DNA from: Quatrionicoccus australiensis | GTDB lineage: Bacteria > Pseudomonadota > Gammaproteobacteria > Burkholderiales > Rhodocyclaceae | Assembly: GCF_020510425.1 (NCBI RefSeq) | Contig: NZ_JAHBAH010000001.1 | Location: 682,001-746,000 of the forward strand | Reading direction: 5' to 3' | Length of the DNA: 64,000 nt | Part shown: piece by piece, positions 1-8,586 of the stretch | Numbering within the stretch: the first letter of the stretch is position 1 | Layout: each line of letters opens with the position of its first letter | Made by a program: the position numbers and the translations under genes | The notes under the pieces: model-generated | What the model was told of the DNA's origin: nothing | What the model saw: the letters and a program-made list of their open reading frames with translations, nothing else | The model's database searches: none

Positions 1-116
1 CTGATCGTCGAATCGAAACTACCGGAAACACTCTCGGTTTCGAAGGTGAAGGCCGAAGCGCTGCCGATGTAGCCGACCAGCGCCGCGACGACGGTTTTCT
101 TGAAAAGTCCGTGCAT
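1..116 (-). CDS. DUF1302 family outer-membrane-type protein, N-terminus only (runs off the window)
   Basis: Only the first 38 codons are present, reading out of the window from the ATG whose complement ends at 116. They encode a typical Sec signal peptide (short basic start, hydrophobic stretch, SASA-type cleavage site) followed by FTFETESVSGSFDST, which resembles the start of DUF1302 proteins. DUF1302 genes usually sit next to DUF1329 genes, and the gene upstream here (149-1528) is DUF1329, which supports the call. The 32-base gap suggests one transcript. The pair is thought to act in the envelope, but the function is unknown. The rest of the gene must be read beyond the left edge. Confidence 0.6.
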   Translation of the reverse strand, partial: MHGLFKKTVVAALVGYIGSASAFTFETESVSGSFDSTI

Positions 117-148
117 GGAAAATCCCCCGTTTTAAGGTGTCGACCGGA

Positions 149-1528
149 TCAGCGATCGCTGATCGCGCGCAGGTTGTCCGCCGTGTAATAGCCTTCCTTC
201 AGCTTCGGATCGTTGGCTTCGACGAACCACTTCATGTCCTTGCCGCTCGCCAGCGAGCTCTGGTCGACCAGGTAACGGTTGTCGATCAGGTTGTACTGGA
301 CGAAGGCCGGGTTATCGCAGGCACCGGTTTCATGCACCGGAATGACGAAGCCTTCGCGCAGCTTCCAGAGCTTGCCCTGAGCGTCGTAGTCCTCGGCAAC
401 AACCAGCGACCAGCTGTCTTCATCGATGTAGAAGGTGCGCTTCGGTGCGACGTGACGCACGCCGGCCTTGACCGTGGCCTCAACCACCCAGACGCGGTGC
501 GTTTCGTAACGACGATGCGCCGGATCGACACCGTTGTCCTTGGCGACCTCGTTGAACTTGACCTTCGGGTCATACATGCCGAAGGCGTTGTAGCCGACGA
601 TCAGTTCCTTCTTGCCGACCAGCTTCCAGTCGAAGCGCTCGATGGTGCCGTTGAACAGGCGCGGCTCGTCCATCGTGTACTGGTTCTCGAAACCGAGTTG
701 CGGCGCATCGTAGGCATAGGTCGGCATGCGACGCACGCGACGCTGGCCCGGGAAGTAGTAGAAGACGTCGTTGGTCTTGTCGAGGAAGTTGGTCACCGCC
801 AGGGCCTGACCGGCCAGCGCGGTTGGCGACTTGTAGGTGAAGTAGGTGAAGTATTCGACTTGCGGGAAGCTCGACAAGGCGTTCGAGCCCTTCTTGCCCC
901 ACGGGAAGAAGTAGGTCTGCGTCGAAGTCGCGGCAATCCACTCGCTGGAACCGGCACGCGGCGACAGCGCGGTATAGACATTGGGCAACTCGTAACCGAC
1001 GCCCATGTACTTCATCTTGGCGTTCCACATCACTTCCGTACCGGTCTTCGGCAGCGGGAAGGGAATGCCCGGCACGGTGGCTTCCTTGAGGCTCCAGCCA
1101 TCGGCGCCGATCTTGGCCGTGGTGGCATTCTTTTTCGTGTTTTCCACGACGAAGTCAGGATTGCTGCAGGTCCGGCGCGACGGATAAACATCCATCTTGT
1201 AACCCTTGTTCTGCTTGATCATCTGGACCTGGCCCGGCGACAACTGGGCGGCGTATTTGTCGACGTTGCTCGCATCGATGCTGTACAGCGGCTTGTCGTT
1301 GCTGTACTTCCAGAACTCGGCGCGGCTCTTGCCGTAAGACCAGCCGGCGGTCATCGCCTCGCCCTGGAAGGCAGGGATGGAACCGTCCTTGTTGGCGCCC
1401 TTTTCCGCACCGACGGCGGTCAATTCCTTGCCCAGCTTGGCCGCTTCGGCCTCGCTGGCGGCATACGCACTGCTACTGATCGCAAACAGCGCGGTCAGGA
1501 TTGCGCCTACTTTTCGCATTTCAAACAT
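149..1528 (-). CDS. DUF1329 family periplasmic/outer-membrane protein
   Basis: A 459-residue protein beginning with a signal peptide that ends near SSSAYAA, so it is exported. The body has the features of the DUF1329 family: aromatic-rich beta segments, a WGKKGSN patch and RRVRR followed by YDAPQLGFEN. DUF1329 proteins are LolA/LolB-like in predicted fold and are usually paired with DUF1302, as here. In this window the gene follows a chemoreceptor and the amine dehydrogenase cluster on the same strand, and a motif shared with those genes lies at 1622-1637, about 94 bases upstream of the start. This suggests co-regulation. The biochemical role is unknown; envelope handling of hydrophobic substrates is a guess. 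Confidence 0.8.
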   Translation of the reverse strand: MFEMRKVGAILTALFAISSSAYAASEAEAAKLGKELTAVGAEKGANKDGSIPAFQGEAMTAGWSYGKSRAEFWKYSNDKPLYSIDASNVDKYAAQLSPGQVQMIKQNKGYKMDVYPSRRTCSNPDFVVENTKKNATTAKIGADGWSLKEATVPGIPFPLPKTGTEVMWNAKMKYMGVGYELPNVYTALSPRAGSSEWIAATSTQTYFFPWGKKGSNALSSFPQVEYFTYFTYKSPTALAGQALAVTNFLDKTNDVFYYFPGQRRVRRMPTYAYDAPQLGFENQYTMDEPRLFNGTIERFDWKLVGKKELIVGYNAFGMYDPKVKFNEVAKDNGVDPAHRRYETHRVWVVEATVKAGVRHVAPKRTFYIDEDSWSLVVAEDYDAQGKLWKLREGFVIPVHETGACDNPAFVQYNLIDNRYLVDQSSLASGKDMKWFVEANDPKLKEGYYTADNLRAISDR

Positions 1529-1621
1529 TTGAACCTCCTGGTTAGGTAGTAGGCGCGACCCCCGCCGAGCCCGGACTGCTTATTGATGACTTGAGTGTAG
1601 AAATTGCGGGCACTTGCCCGT

Positions 1622-1637
1622 TATCAAAAATCGGCAA
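1622..1637 (-). promoter_or_regulatory. Shared 16-bp motif, copy 1 (upstream of the DUF1329 gene)
   Basis: Read on the minus strand this is TTGCCGATTTTTGATA. It matches two other sites in the window (3457-3472 and 8559-8574) under the consensus TTGCCRATTYTYGATA, and the identity to the 3457 copy extends further upstream (AAAAG before the core). It lies 94 bases from the DUF1329 start codon. A binding site for the AraC-type regulator encoded at 8587-9633 is the obvious hypothesis; this is an inference. Confidence 0.5.
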
Positions 1638-1700
1638 CTTTTCTTGATCTGGATCAGAACGGCGCCTGACGATTGGGTACAAGCACAAGCGCCGTGCCAC

Positions 1701-3320
1701 CTACGCCAGCCGATAGCTGGCAACGATCTCCTGCACCTGGCGGGCCAGCCCTTCGAGCTGCACGGCGGCATCGGAGGTCGCCGCTGCGGCGCGGTCGTTG
1801 TCCTGCGACATGTGGGCGATCTGCTCGATGCGTCCGGCGATTTCGCCGCTCGCCCGGCTTTGTTCCTGCAGCGCGGCATTGATGCCGGCGACCATGCCGG
1901 TGATCAGGGCGCTGCTGCTGCCGATCCGCTCAATCGCGCTGCTCGCGTTGCCGGCCCGGGCGACGCCGGCTTCGACCTGGCGCACCGCCTGCTGCATGGC
2001 GCCAGCGGTCTGCTGCGTGTTGAGATGCATGACTTCGATGGTGGCGTTGATCTTCTGCGTCGATGCGGCGGTACGCTCGGCCAGCTTTCTGACCTCGTCG
2101 GCGACCACCGCGAAGCCGCGCCCCTGCTCGCCGGCGCGCGCCGCCTCGATGGCGGCATTCAACGCGAGCAGATTGGTCTGTTCGGCGACCTCCTTGATCA
2201 CCCCGACGACCAGCGCGATTTCCTGACTCTGCCGTTCGAGCTGGTCGATCATGCCGGCCGCGTCGCGCACCGTGCAGGCGATGTCGCTGATGTCCTTGAC
2301 CGTTTCCTGCATCGCCGCCTGCCCGTCGCGGGCGATGGCGGCCGACTCCAGGGCGAGGCGGTCGGCGCTATCGACCTGGCTGCCGACCTGGCCGATGCTG
2401 GCTGCCATCTGCTGCACATTGACCGCCATGTTGGAGGCAGCATCGGTCTGTGTCGCCGAGGCACGAGCGACCTGCCCGGCATGGGCGGCCAGATCGTCGG
2501 CGGCCTCGACGACTTCAGTAGCGCGGGCGGCAATCGCCTGCAGGTTGTCTTGCGTCTTGCCGGTCAGCGCATTGAGGTCGCGCGCCAGCAGGCCCAACTC
2601 GTCCTGACCGGTCAACGCGATGCGGGTCGTGAAATCCAGCTCACTGGTGATCCGCGTCGTCGCGCGGTGAAAATTCGCCAGGCTGGCGTTGATCTTGCCA
2701 ATCAGCGGCACGGCGGCAAGCAGCAGGACCACGATGCCGGCCAGGGTGATGACACCCGCTGTATTGATGCCATGCGCGGCGGCATCGAGCGACTCCTTGC
2801 CGTACTCGGCCGAGAGCCGGTAGTTCAGTTCGAGGTGACGGCTGATCGCCAGGCTCGCCGCCGCACTGCGCGCTGCCCCCTGGCTGGCGAAGCGGGCCCG
2901 CGCCTGCGCCTTGTCGCGATGCGACAGGGCAAAGATCTCCTGCGCCAGCGCATAAAGCTCATCGACCGCCTGCCGGTCAGCCGCCAGATGCTGGCGATCG
3001 ACATCGGAAGCCGGATCGAGATAGTTCTCGTACTGCTTCAGGGCGTTAGCGATACTCGCCCGGCCCTGCGCCGCACCTTGTTCCAGCTCGCCCATCGCCG
3101 CCGCGTCGGATTCGGCAAGATGCTGCAGCAAGGCGATGCGGATGCCAGCCAGTTCGCGCTCGCTGTCGGTCAGGAGTTTGATGCTGGGTACGGCGAGATT
3201 GATGATGGCGCCGAGATTCTCGCCCAGGCCACTGGCGGCGCGATAACCGGCGCCGCCGACAATGAGCAGGGAAAGCAAGGAGAGCAGCGTGATCGCCCAG
3301 AGGCGGAGCTTGATGGTCAT
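1701..3320 (-). CDS. Methyl-accepting chemotaxis protein
   Basis: A 539-residue inner-membrane chemoreceptor. A transmembrane helix lies at about residues 8-25, a periplasmic four-helix-bundle-like sensor at about 30-190, and a second membrane helix near 190-210, followed by HAMP and a long cytoplasmic coiled coil. The conserved signalling tip [19 protein letters not shown] is present with the usual flanks, so it should couple to CheA/CheW. No CheR/CheB-tethering pentapeptide is seen at the C-terminus, which ends SYRLA. The location inside the amine dehydrogenase cluster and the shared upstream motif at 3457-3472 suggest that it senses the amine substrate or its oxidation product; the ligand itself cannot be read from the sequence. 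Confidence 0.93.
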   Translation of the reverse strand: MTIKLRLWAITLLSLLSLLIVGGAGYRAASGLGENLGAIINLAVPSIKLLTDSERELAGIRIALLQHLAESDAAAMGELEQGAAQGRASIANALKQYENYLDPASDVDRQHLAADRQAVDELYALAQEIFALSHRDKAQARARFASQGAARSAAASLAISRHLELNYRLSAEYGKESLDAAAHGINTAGVITLAGIVVLLLAAVPLIGKINASLANFHRATTRITSELDFTTRIALTGQDELGLLARDLNALTGKTQDNLQAIAARATEVVEAADDLAAHAGQVARASATQTDAASNMAVNVQQMAASIGQVGSQVDSADRLALESAAIARDGQAAMQETVKDISDIACTVRDAAGMIDQLERQSQEIALVVGVIKEVAEQTNLLALNAAIEAARAGEQGRGFAVVADEVRKLAERTAASTQKINATIEVMHLNTQQTAGAMQQAVRQVEAGVARAGNASSAIERIGSSSALITGMVAGINAALQEQSRASGEIAGRIEQIAHMSQDNDRAAAATSDAAVQLEGLARQVQEIVASYRLA

Positions 3321-3456
3321 GCGGTCGACTTCCTGTGGGGAGGGAAATTGGCGGCCGTCGCATCCGGCGCATCAACTGCGCCCGACCGCGGCTGCTTCTT
3401 GCCGGGCTGGCTGCCCCGGCTGGCAAAAATTATCGCCAGCCGCAGGCCGCAGCCTT

Positions 3457-3472
3457 TATCGAAAATTGGCAA
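3457..3472 (-). promoter_or_regulatory. Shared 16-bp motif, copy 2 (upstream of the chemoreceptor gene)
   Basis: On the minus strand the site reads TTGCCAATTTTCGATA, 137 bases upstream of the chemoreceptor start. Across a 25-base alignment it matches copy 1 at 22 positions. Copy 3 precedes the amine dehydrogenase large-subunit gene. Finding the same motif before all three transcription units argues for a common regulator. Confidence 0.5.
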
Positions 3473-3511
3473 CTTTTGTTGCCACAGCGAACGTCCTGCC
3501 AGTTGCCCGAC

Positions 3512-4591
3512 TCAGCTCGCCCTGCCCCCGGTCCGGAAAGGCCAGAAGCGGAAATACGCGGCCGCCACCACCATCGCCGGAAAGGTCACCGCCAGCATCG
3601 CCGAACCCAGCCAGAGCTCGAGCCGGTAGGCCGGCGCACCGGATGGCAGAGCCAGACCGGCAACCGCGACCAGTTGATAGATGAACAACATGACCATGGC
3701 CAGGGCAATGCCGAGCAGGCAAAGGACCACGCCGCGCCAGGGTTGCACCAGACTGACCGCCGGCATGCCCTCGAACATGACCAGAATGATGAAGAAGCCG
3801 AAACTCAGGCTGACACAGACGCGGACCATGAAGAGCACGAGATCCATGCCGGCATGCTCGACACAGAACAGCCAGAGCACGAGCGCCACGATGCCGACGA
3901 ACAGCGCTGCCAGCAGGCCGCTGGCCGGCTGACCGGCGAGGCGCGGACAGCGCCGGGCGATCAGGCTGATCGGCCAGAAATCGAAGAGGACCAGCGCCAG
4001 CATCGGCACCACCGCTGCAATGCTCGCCACCAGCGGTTGCCAGGCCATGAAAATGCCCTGCGGATCGAGGTCGACCGTATAGAACGGCGCCCCGGCCATG
4101 AAACCGAAATTGAACAGAACGCGGTAGAGCAAGGTGGTCAGCGCATAGTCGGCCAGCAGCAAAAACAGACCAATCAGGCCCGGATGCCCGGAAAGCACGT
4201 TGAACGGCCAGCCCTGCAGCACGATGACGAGGAAGAGCATGACCGGCACGGAAAAGATCAGGTACATGTTCACGAAAGGTACCGGCGGCGACATCGCACC
4301 ACCCACCGTGGCCCAGGCAATAGCGGCAACAACGCTGCCGACGGCGACATTGAGCGCCACGAAGGCCAGCCCGCGCCAGGGCTGCGGCAAGGACGCCAGT
4401 TTGATCGGGTAATTGCCCTGCCAGACCAGGCTGATCACGATCTGGGCCGGCACCATCGCGACCAGAACGAGCGTCGCCCAGCCGGTCAGGAACTCGGGCG
4501 ACAGCGCGGCGCAGAGCAGCAAGGAAAACGTGATGACAGCAACAGTTGCCAGCGCGCCGGTGCGCACGGAAACGGGATTGGGATTCGACAT
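3512..4591 (-). CDS. Multispanning inner-membrane protein of the amine dehydrogenase cluster, function unknown
   Basis: A protein of 359 residues when started at the ATG giving MSNPNPVSV; the longer upstream reading lacks supporting features. It is almost entirely hydrophobic, with about nine or ten predicted membrane spans, and has no obvious transporter signature, haem ligand or cofactor motif. It lies downstream of the two cytochrome c genes and upstream of the chemoreceptor, all on the same strand, so it probably belongs to the amine oxidation programme, perhaps in substrate uptake or electron transfer. I do not recognise the family with certainty. The upstream 4592-4718 gap carries a sequence, ATTCGCTAATATGTT at 4642-4656, that recurs upstream of the AraC gene. 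Confidence 0.7.
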   Translation of the reverse strand: MSNPNPVSVRTGALATVAVITFSLLLCAALSPEFLTGWATLVLVAMVPAQIVISLVWQGNYPIKLASLPQPWRGLAFVALNVAVGSVVAAIAWATVGGAMSPPVPFVNMYLIFSVPVMLFLVIVLQGWPFNVLSGHPGLIGLFLLLADYALTTLLYRVLFNFGFMAGAPFYTVDLDPQGIFMAWQPLVASIAAVVPMLALVLFDFWPISLIARRCPRLAGQPASGLLAALFVGIVALVLWLFCVEHAGMDLVLFMVRVCVSLSFGFFIILVMFEGMPAVSLVQPWRGVVLCLLGIALAMVMLFIYQLVAVAGLALPSGAPAYRLELWLGSAMLAVTFPAMVVAAAYFRFWPFRTGGRAS

Positions 4592-4718
4592 GAAACAGGT
4601 CTCCGGGAATGGTCTGGATCGCAAACCTGTTGCGCCAGCCAATTCGCTAATATGTTTGTAATTTGAATAAAAAAATGGCGGCAGCGCCGGCCGACGCTGC
4701 CGCCGTGCAAAGGCGCGT

Positions 4719-5159
4719 TCAATCGCCCTTGCGTCCTGCCTCGATCAGGCCGACCAGCTTGACGCGCAGGCCCGGAATGTCTTCCGGTACGCTGGCGCGA
4801 TAGCCTTTCACGTCGGCCTCGGTATACGGCTTGAAATCGGCCGGCACGCTGCGCCCGCCGATGTTCTTCATGACCCAGTTGAGCAGTTCGGCGGTATCGC
4901 CGTCGCTGAGCGGCGTATGCAGCGTCCCCGGTACTTGCGACAGGTAGGCGCGACCGCCCGGCACCTTGAGGAAATTGCCGACCTCACCGCGCATGCTGGG
5001 AATGCCATTGGCCGGCGAACCGGTGCCGTCGGCCTGGTGGCAGCCCATGCAATGCAGGCGGTAGTTCTTCTGGGCCGGATCGGCCAGAGCCGTACCGGAA
5101 ACAATTACAGCCAACCCGGCAATCGCCAGGCAACGGGCAAGCAGAGTGGAGGCACGCAT
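4719..5159 (-). CDS. Periplasmic c-type cytochrome (second of a pair)
   Basis: A 146-residue exported protein starting at MRASTLLAR, with a signal peptide ending near TALADPAQ. One haem-binding motif, CMGCH, lies just after the mature N-terminus, and a possible axial methionine lies later (NWVMKN or PSMRG). It is translated nine bases after the preceding cytochrome gene, so the two are co-transcribed. Its place directly downstream of the TTQ subunit suggests that it carries electrons from the amine dehydrogenase to the respiratory chain, replacing the cupredoxin (amicyanin or azurin) used in well-studied systems. That role is inferred from context. Confidence 0.85.
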   Translation of the reverse strand: MRASTLLARCLAIAGLAVIVSGTALADPAQKNYRLHCMGCHQADGTGSPANGIPSMRGEVGNFLKVPGGRAYLSQVPGTLHTPLSDGDTAELLNWVMKNIGGRSVPADFKPYTEADVKGYRASVPEDIPGLRVKLVGLIEAGRKGD

Positions 5160-5169
5160 GTTTTTTTCC

Positions 5170-5619
5170 TTATTCCGACTCGGCCCGCCAGGCCTTGAGT
5201 TCCTTGCCGGACGGCTTCTTTTCACGCATCTGCGCAAACTCGACAGCCACGTAGGGCTGATGCCCGGGCTGCAGCTCGGCCGCGTTGTAGGTGGTCAGCA
5301 CGTAATTGACGACCCCGGCTAGCTCCTCGTCGGAGAACTGCTGCCAGGACGGCATGATGCCGGTGTAGGTGACGCCCTTCGACACCAGCTTGCCGGCCAG
5401 CCCGGAGATCAGCACGCCGGGCACGTACTGGCGCCCGGCCGGCATCGTGATGCGCTTGCCAAGCGTGCCGGCGAGCGGCGGCGCCAGGCCGACCGCACCG
5501 GCGCCGTCCGGCTGGTGGCAGGAAGCGCAGTTGGCGTCGTAGATCGCCTTGCCGTCGGCGGCAAAAGCGCCGCCAGCGGTCAACGCGAGAAAAAGGGCAA
5601 AAATGCGGCGCAGCTTCAT
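5170..5619 (-). CDS. Periplasmic c-type cytochrome (first of a pair)
   Basis: A 149-residue protein with a clear signal peptide (MKLRRIFALFLALTAGGAFA) followed at once by a CASCH haem motif and a PPLAG segment typical of small class I cytochromes c. A candidate sixth ligand is the methionine in TYTGIMPSW. Its ATG overlaps the TGA of the TTQ subunit gene (ATGA at 5616-5619), a sign of translational coupling. This makes it the best candidate for the immediate electron acceptor of the amine dehydrogenase. It is a different protein from the second cytochrome and not a recent duplicate, as the two share little beyond the haem region. Confidence 0.87.
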   Translation of the reverse strand: MKLRRIFALFLALTAGGAFAADGKAIYDANCASCHQPDGAGAVGLAPPLAGTLGKRITMPAGRQYVPGVLISGLAGKLVSKGVTYTGIMPSWQQFSDEELAGVVNYVLTTYNAAELQPGHQPYVAVEFAQMREKKPSGKELKAWRAESE

Positions 5620-6158
5620 GACTGCCCCTCTTCCAGACCGACGATGACCGATACCGTGCAGTGATAGAGACTGCTCTGGTTGGCCATGCACCAGTTGATG
5701 TCGTTATGCACGCCCAGGCGATAGCCCGGCCGTTCGCGGATGTTGGTGTTGCACTCGCAGCGGCCGCAGGTCGTCTTGCCGCAGCAGTCGTTGTAGCTGA
5801 CCAGATAGTCGCGGCCGTCGGCCGGATTGCGGCAGGTGCCGACCCAGGACACGGCGGACGGCGTGGTGCCCGGCGGGCAGCTCGTCTTGGTGCCGCCGCA
5901 GCAGGTGCAGAGGAAGCCGTCGACGCTGCAATAACGCCAGTAATCGCAATCGGTATCGGTCGGTTCAGCCTTCTTCTTGCGAGAGTCGTCGGCGGCGAGC
6001 GCCGAGGTGGTCCGGTCGAAGGGCAGCACCGGCAGCGTGAAGGCGCTGGCGACCAGGATCTTGCCGACGCCGGTCAGAAAGCTGCGGCGGCCGGTTTTCG
6101 ATGCCACCTGGCGCGTACCGCGCTCGGCGAAACGGTCCAGCAGTTTGAGGAAATCCAT
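5616..6158 (-). CDS. TTQ amine dehydrogenase small (beta) subunit
   Basis: A 180-residue precursor of the catalytic subunit of methylamine or aromatic (aralkylamine) dehydrogenase, which oxidises primary amines to aldehydes and ammonia in the periplasm. The N-terminus is a Tat signal with twin arginine in TGRRSFLTG. The mature part has the dense cysteine pattern of six disulfides (FLCTCCGG, NDCCGKTTCGRC). The two tryptophans that are cross-linked into tryptophan tryptophylquinone are visible as W105 (SWVGTC) and W156 (NDINWC), spaced 51 residues as in the known enzyme. Whether the substrate is methylamine or an aralkylamine cannot be decided; the gene order large-E-D-small followed by other genes, without mauF, mauC or mauG, is more like the aau arrangement. 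Confidence 0.95.
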   Translation of the reverse strand: MDFLKLLDRFAERGTRQVASKTGRRSFLTGVGKILVASAFTLPVLPFDRTTSALAADDSRKKKAEPTDTDCDYWRYCSVDGFLCTCCGGTKTSCPPGTTPSAVSWVGTCRNPADGRDYLVSYNDCCGKTTCGRCECNTNIRERPGYRLGVHNDINWCMANQSSLYHCTVSVIVGLEEGQS

Positions 6159-6161
6159 GAT

Positions 6162-6779
6162 TTACACCTTCTCCGGGGTCACATCGCCGAGCAACTGACG
6201 ATCGATATGTTCCTGCACCGAGGCGACGCCACTTTCGTAGGCGGTCATCAGGCTTTCGACCTGCTCGCGGGAATTGACCAGGCCCTTGGCGCGGACGAAG
6301 CCCTTGGCGTCGAGCAGCACGCAGTACGGCAGCTTGGAAATCTTGTAGGCCATGCCGAGCGGCTGCGACAGCACGTACGGGAAGTCGGCGAGCTGATGCT
6401 TGGCGTAGAAATCGACGTGCTCGGTGCGGTCGCCGTCGGAAGCGAGCACCACTTCGAGCCAGCGGTTTTCACGCGCCTGCACCGAACGGATGATCGGCAG
6501 CAGCTTCTTGCACACCGGGCAGGTCGGCGACAGGAAGAAGACCAGCTTGCTCTTCTCGGCGCTACGGCCGATGGTCAGGCTGCGGCCCTCCCAGGTGGTG
6601 ACTTCGACCGGCGGTGCGAGTTCGCCGACCTTGGGGCCGGTGTCCATCATCAGCGCGCCCATCGGTGCGACGCGTTCGTAGAGGATGCCAATCTGGCGGG
6701 AGAGTGCGAGGACGCAGACGCCCAGCGCGATGACGACGGCCCACAGGATGGCCAGGGAAAGGACGATGGGGTCCATCAT
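6162..6779 (-). CDS. MauD/AauD-like thioredoxin-fold maturation protein
   Basis: A 205-residue protein with an N-terminal membrane anchor (about residues 5-28) and a periplasmic thioredoxin-like domain with a CPVC active site in SPTCPVCKKL. MauD proteins are required for disulfide formation and stability of the small subunit, which has six disulfides. The start is the first of two ATG codons at 6779; it overlaps the stop codon of the preceding E gene in an ATGA. The gene is three bases upstream of the small-subunit gene, consistent with one operon. Confidence 0.92.
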   Translation of the reverse strand: MMDPIVLSLAILWAVVIALGVCVLALSRQIGILYERVAPMGALMMDTGPKVGELAPPVEVTTWEGRSLTIGRSAEKSKLVFFLSPTCPVCKKLLPIIRSVQARENRWLEVVLASDGDRTEHVDFYAKHQLADFPYVLSQPLGMAYKISKLPYCVLLDAKGFVRAKGLVNSREQVESLMTAYESGVASVQEHIDRQLLGDVTPEKV

Positions 6780-7321
6780 GATTGCAACTCCTTCAAGAGC
6801 GGTTGATTGGCAAGCAACTGGTTGGCGCTGGCGTAGATCGCCAGCAGGGCGAGGATGGTCCCGGCGACGCTGAAGTAATCGAGAACGCCGAGCTGGCGCG
6901 ACTGCTCGTCGGCGGCAGCAAGCACGATCAGGCCGATCAGGCAGACATTGCGCCCGACCAGACCCCACGAGATGCGCTGGCCGCCGGTGCCGCAGCCGCA
7001 CTCGATGCGATCGAGGCCGCGCAGCAGGTTGACCGCGACACCGCCGGTGGCGGCGAGCATCACGGCCAGCGCCAGCCACATCGCGAAGGGCCGCGTCGTC
7101 TCGAAGACGAGACCGATGCCGGCGAGCAGTTCGGCAGCGGCAAAGAGCGGCGCAAACAGCGCGGCGCCGCGGCTGCCGAGCAGGCGGTAGTTTTCGACGG
7201 CGTAGCGGAACAGCTCGAGATCGCGCAGTTTTTCGCCGGCACCGGCGATCAGCACGATGCCGACGGCCGCTGCCGCGGCATGCACGACGACCGGATCGAA
7301 CAGGAAGAGACCTTCATTCAT
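6776..7321 (-). CDS. MauE/AauE-like membrane protein for amine dehydrogenase maturation
   Basis: A 181-residue integral membrane protein with four or five predicted spans, in the MauE/DoxX-like superfamily. It contains the CGCG motif of this group (IECGCGTGGQRISWGL), which fits a role with MauD in disulfide handling of the TTQ subunit. It starts one base after the large-subunit stop and overlaps the D gene, so order and spacing match mauBED/aauBED operons. Confidence 0.88.
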   Translation of the reverse strand: MNEGLFLFDPVVVHAAAAAVGIVLIAGAGEKLRDLELFRYAVENYRLLGSRGAALFAPLFAAAELLAGIGLVFETTRPFAMWLALAVMLAATGGVAVNLLRGLDRIECGCGTGGQRISWGLVGRNVCLIGLIVLAAADEQSRQLGVLDYFSVAGTILALLAIYASANQLLANQPLLKELQS

Positions 7322-7322
7322 C

Positions 7323-8492
7323 TCAGTTCACCTCCATGAACACGGCGGTGTCGCCGACGCGCGGAATGGTGCGCAGCTTGGGATAGCCCTTCTTGCCGAT
7401 GGCGCGCACGTCGATCTCGCCGCGCTCGACATTGAGCGAGTAGAGCAAAGGCTCCGCCCCCTGGCTGGCGACGATGGACGAAGCCTGGTTGGACGGAATG
7501 CGCGCCGTGCGCTTCAGCGTGCCGAGGTCGAAGGCCCAGATTTCCTTGGACGGGAACTTGTGGCTGCCCTCCTCGCCCTTGTCGTGCATATTCACGAACA
7601 GGGTGTTGCTGTTGCGATGCAGCGCCATGACCTGCATGCCGCCCGGCACCCAGGCTTCCTTGCGGTCGCGCGCCGTGAGCAGCGAGACCGGCGGCGTGAA
7701 AGTCGGCTTGTCGCCGGCCAGGCGGACCCTGTACAGATTGGCGTTGTAGGAGACGAAGTAACGCTCGTCGCCGACCACTTCCGGGTGGATGTAGATCGGG
7801 TCCTTGTCCGGATCGAAGAAGGCTTCGCTGCGTTCGCGCGACACCGGCTGGCCGTTGTCGTCCAGCGTCACGGTGAGCAGGCGGCCATCGCCGCAGATTG
7901 CCGAGAAACGATGCCCCTGCGCCCAGGTCTGGATCGACCAGCAACCCGGCGTCTGGATTTCGGACACAAACTTGCGCTGCTGCAGATCGACGACGGTGAC
8001 CGAGGTCGCCGGCGTCGCGTTCTGCACGTAGAGGAAACGCCCGTCAGCGCTCGGCGCGAGCAGGCTGCGATAAGTCGCCGACTGGGCGCGGCGCGCCGGG
8101 ATGTCGATTTCGGCGAGCAGCGCAAAGGTCTGCGGATCGTGGATTTCGACCACGTCGGCGCGTTGACCGCGATAGAGGCGCGTGTAGTAGGTGGTGGCGA
8201 CGTAGATCGCCTTGCCGTCCGGCGCCACCGTGGTCAGCCCGCCAAAGCTGGTATTGACCATGCCGAGATAGCGCCCGGCCTTGCCGTCGACAATGTGCAG
8301 TCGCCCGTCGACCATGTGATGGAAAGCAAAGTCGCTGACATAGAGGCGGTTGCCGTCGGGCGCAGACGCCTTTTCGACGCGCATTTCCTCTTCCGGCAGG
8401 GGGGCCGGCCGGCCATCCTGGGCACCGGCGAGGGGCGCTGCCAGACAGACTGGCAACATCAGCAGCCAAAGCCGCTTCCTGAGTTTTTTCAT
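7323..8492 (-). CDS. TTQ amine dehydrogenase large (alpha) subunit
   Basis: A 389-residue exported protein (signal peptide ends near APLAGA) forming the seven-bladed beta-propeller subunit of methylamine/aromatic amine dehydrogenase. Repeats of the propeller can be seen, for example RLYVSDFAFHHMVDGRLHI, AIYVATTYYTRL and RFLYVQNATPATSVTVVD, and the family sequence NVERGEIDVRAIG occurs near the C-terminus. It assembles with the small subunit as an alpha2beta2 enzyme in the periplasm. It is the first structural gene of the operon; copy 3 of the shared motif is 67 bases upstream of its ATG. Length is normal for the family. Confidence 0.93.
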   Translation of the reverse strand: MKKLRKRLWLLMLPVCLAAPLAGAQDGRPAPLPEEEMRVEKASAPDGNRLYVSDFAFHHMVDGRLHIVDGKAGRYLGMVNTSFGGLTTVAPDGKAIYVATTYYTRLYRGQRADVVEIHDPQTFALLAEIDIPARRAQSATYRSLLAPSADGRFLYVQNATPATSVTVVDLQQRKFVSEIQTPGCWSIQTWAQGHRFSAICGDGRLLTVTLDDNGQPVSRERSEAFFDPDKDPIYIHPEVVGDERYFVSYNANLYRVRLAGDKPTFTPPVSLLTARDRKEAWVPGGMQVMALHRNSNTLFVNMHDKGEEGSHKFPSKEIWAFDLGTLKRTARIPSNQASSIVASQGAEPLLYSLNVERGEIDVRAIGKKGYPKLRTIPRVGDTAVFMEVN

Positions 8493-8558
8493 TTTCTGAC
8501 CTCGATCGACTCGTTAGGGAGTGTGAGGTCAGTATCCGGCAGCCCCCGGGAGAGGCTG

Positions 8559-8574
8559 TATCAAGAATTGGCAA
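8559..8574 (-). promoter_or_regulatory. Shared 16-bp motif, copy 3 (upstream of the large-subunit gene)
   Basis: Minus-strand reading TTGCCAATTCTTGATA, between the AraC regulator gene and the amine dehydrogenase operon and 67 bases from the large-subunit ATG. It matches copies at 1622-1637 and 3457-3472. No clear sigma-54 -24/-12 element is visible in this gap, so activation by the neighbouring AraC-type protein at a sigma-70 promoter is the simplest reading. Confidence 0.5.
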
Positions 8575-8586
8575 AAAGCACGCCGT

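Noticed and set aside
137..1549. Long open frame on the plus strand opposite the DUF1329 gene (470 codons)
   Set aside because: It is the antisense shadow of a clear exported protein in GC-rich DNA; its translation has no domain and no ribosome site.
3335..4666. 443-codon plus-strand frame opposite the membrane protein gene
   Set aside because: Composition (runs of R, H, Q, G) is typical of the antisense of hydrophobic coding sequence; the minus frame has spans and a sensible start.
5616..8492. Assigning the genes firmly as mau (methylamine) genes
   Set aside because: The sequence fits both MauA/B and AauA/B, and mauF, mauC and mauG are absent, so substrate and symbol are left open.
8493..8586. 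Sigma-54 promoter before the amine dehydrogenase operon
   Set aside because: TTGGCA-like text is present but the -12 TTGC element at proper spacing is not; the text belongs to the 16-bp repeated motif.
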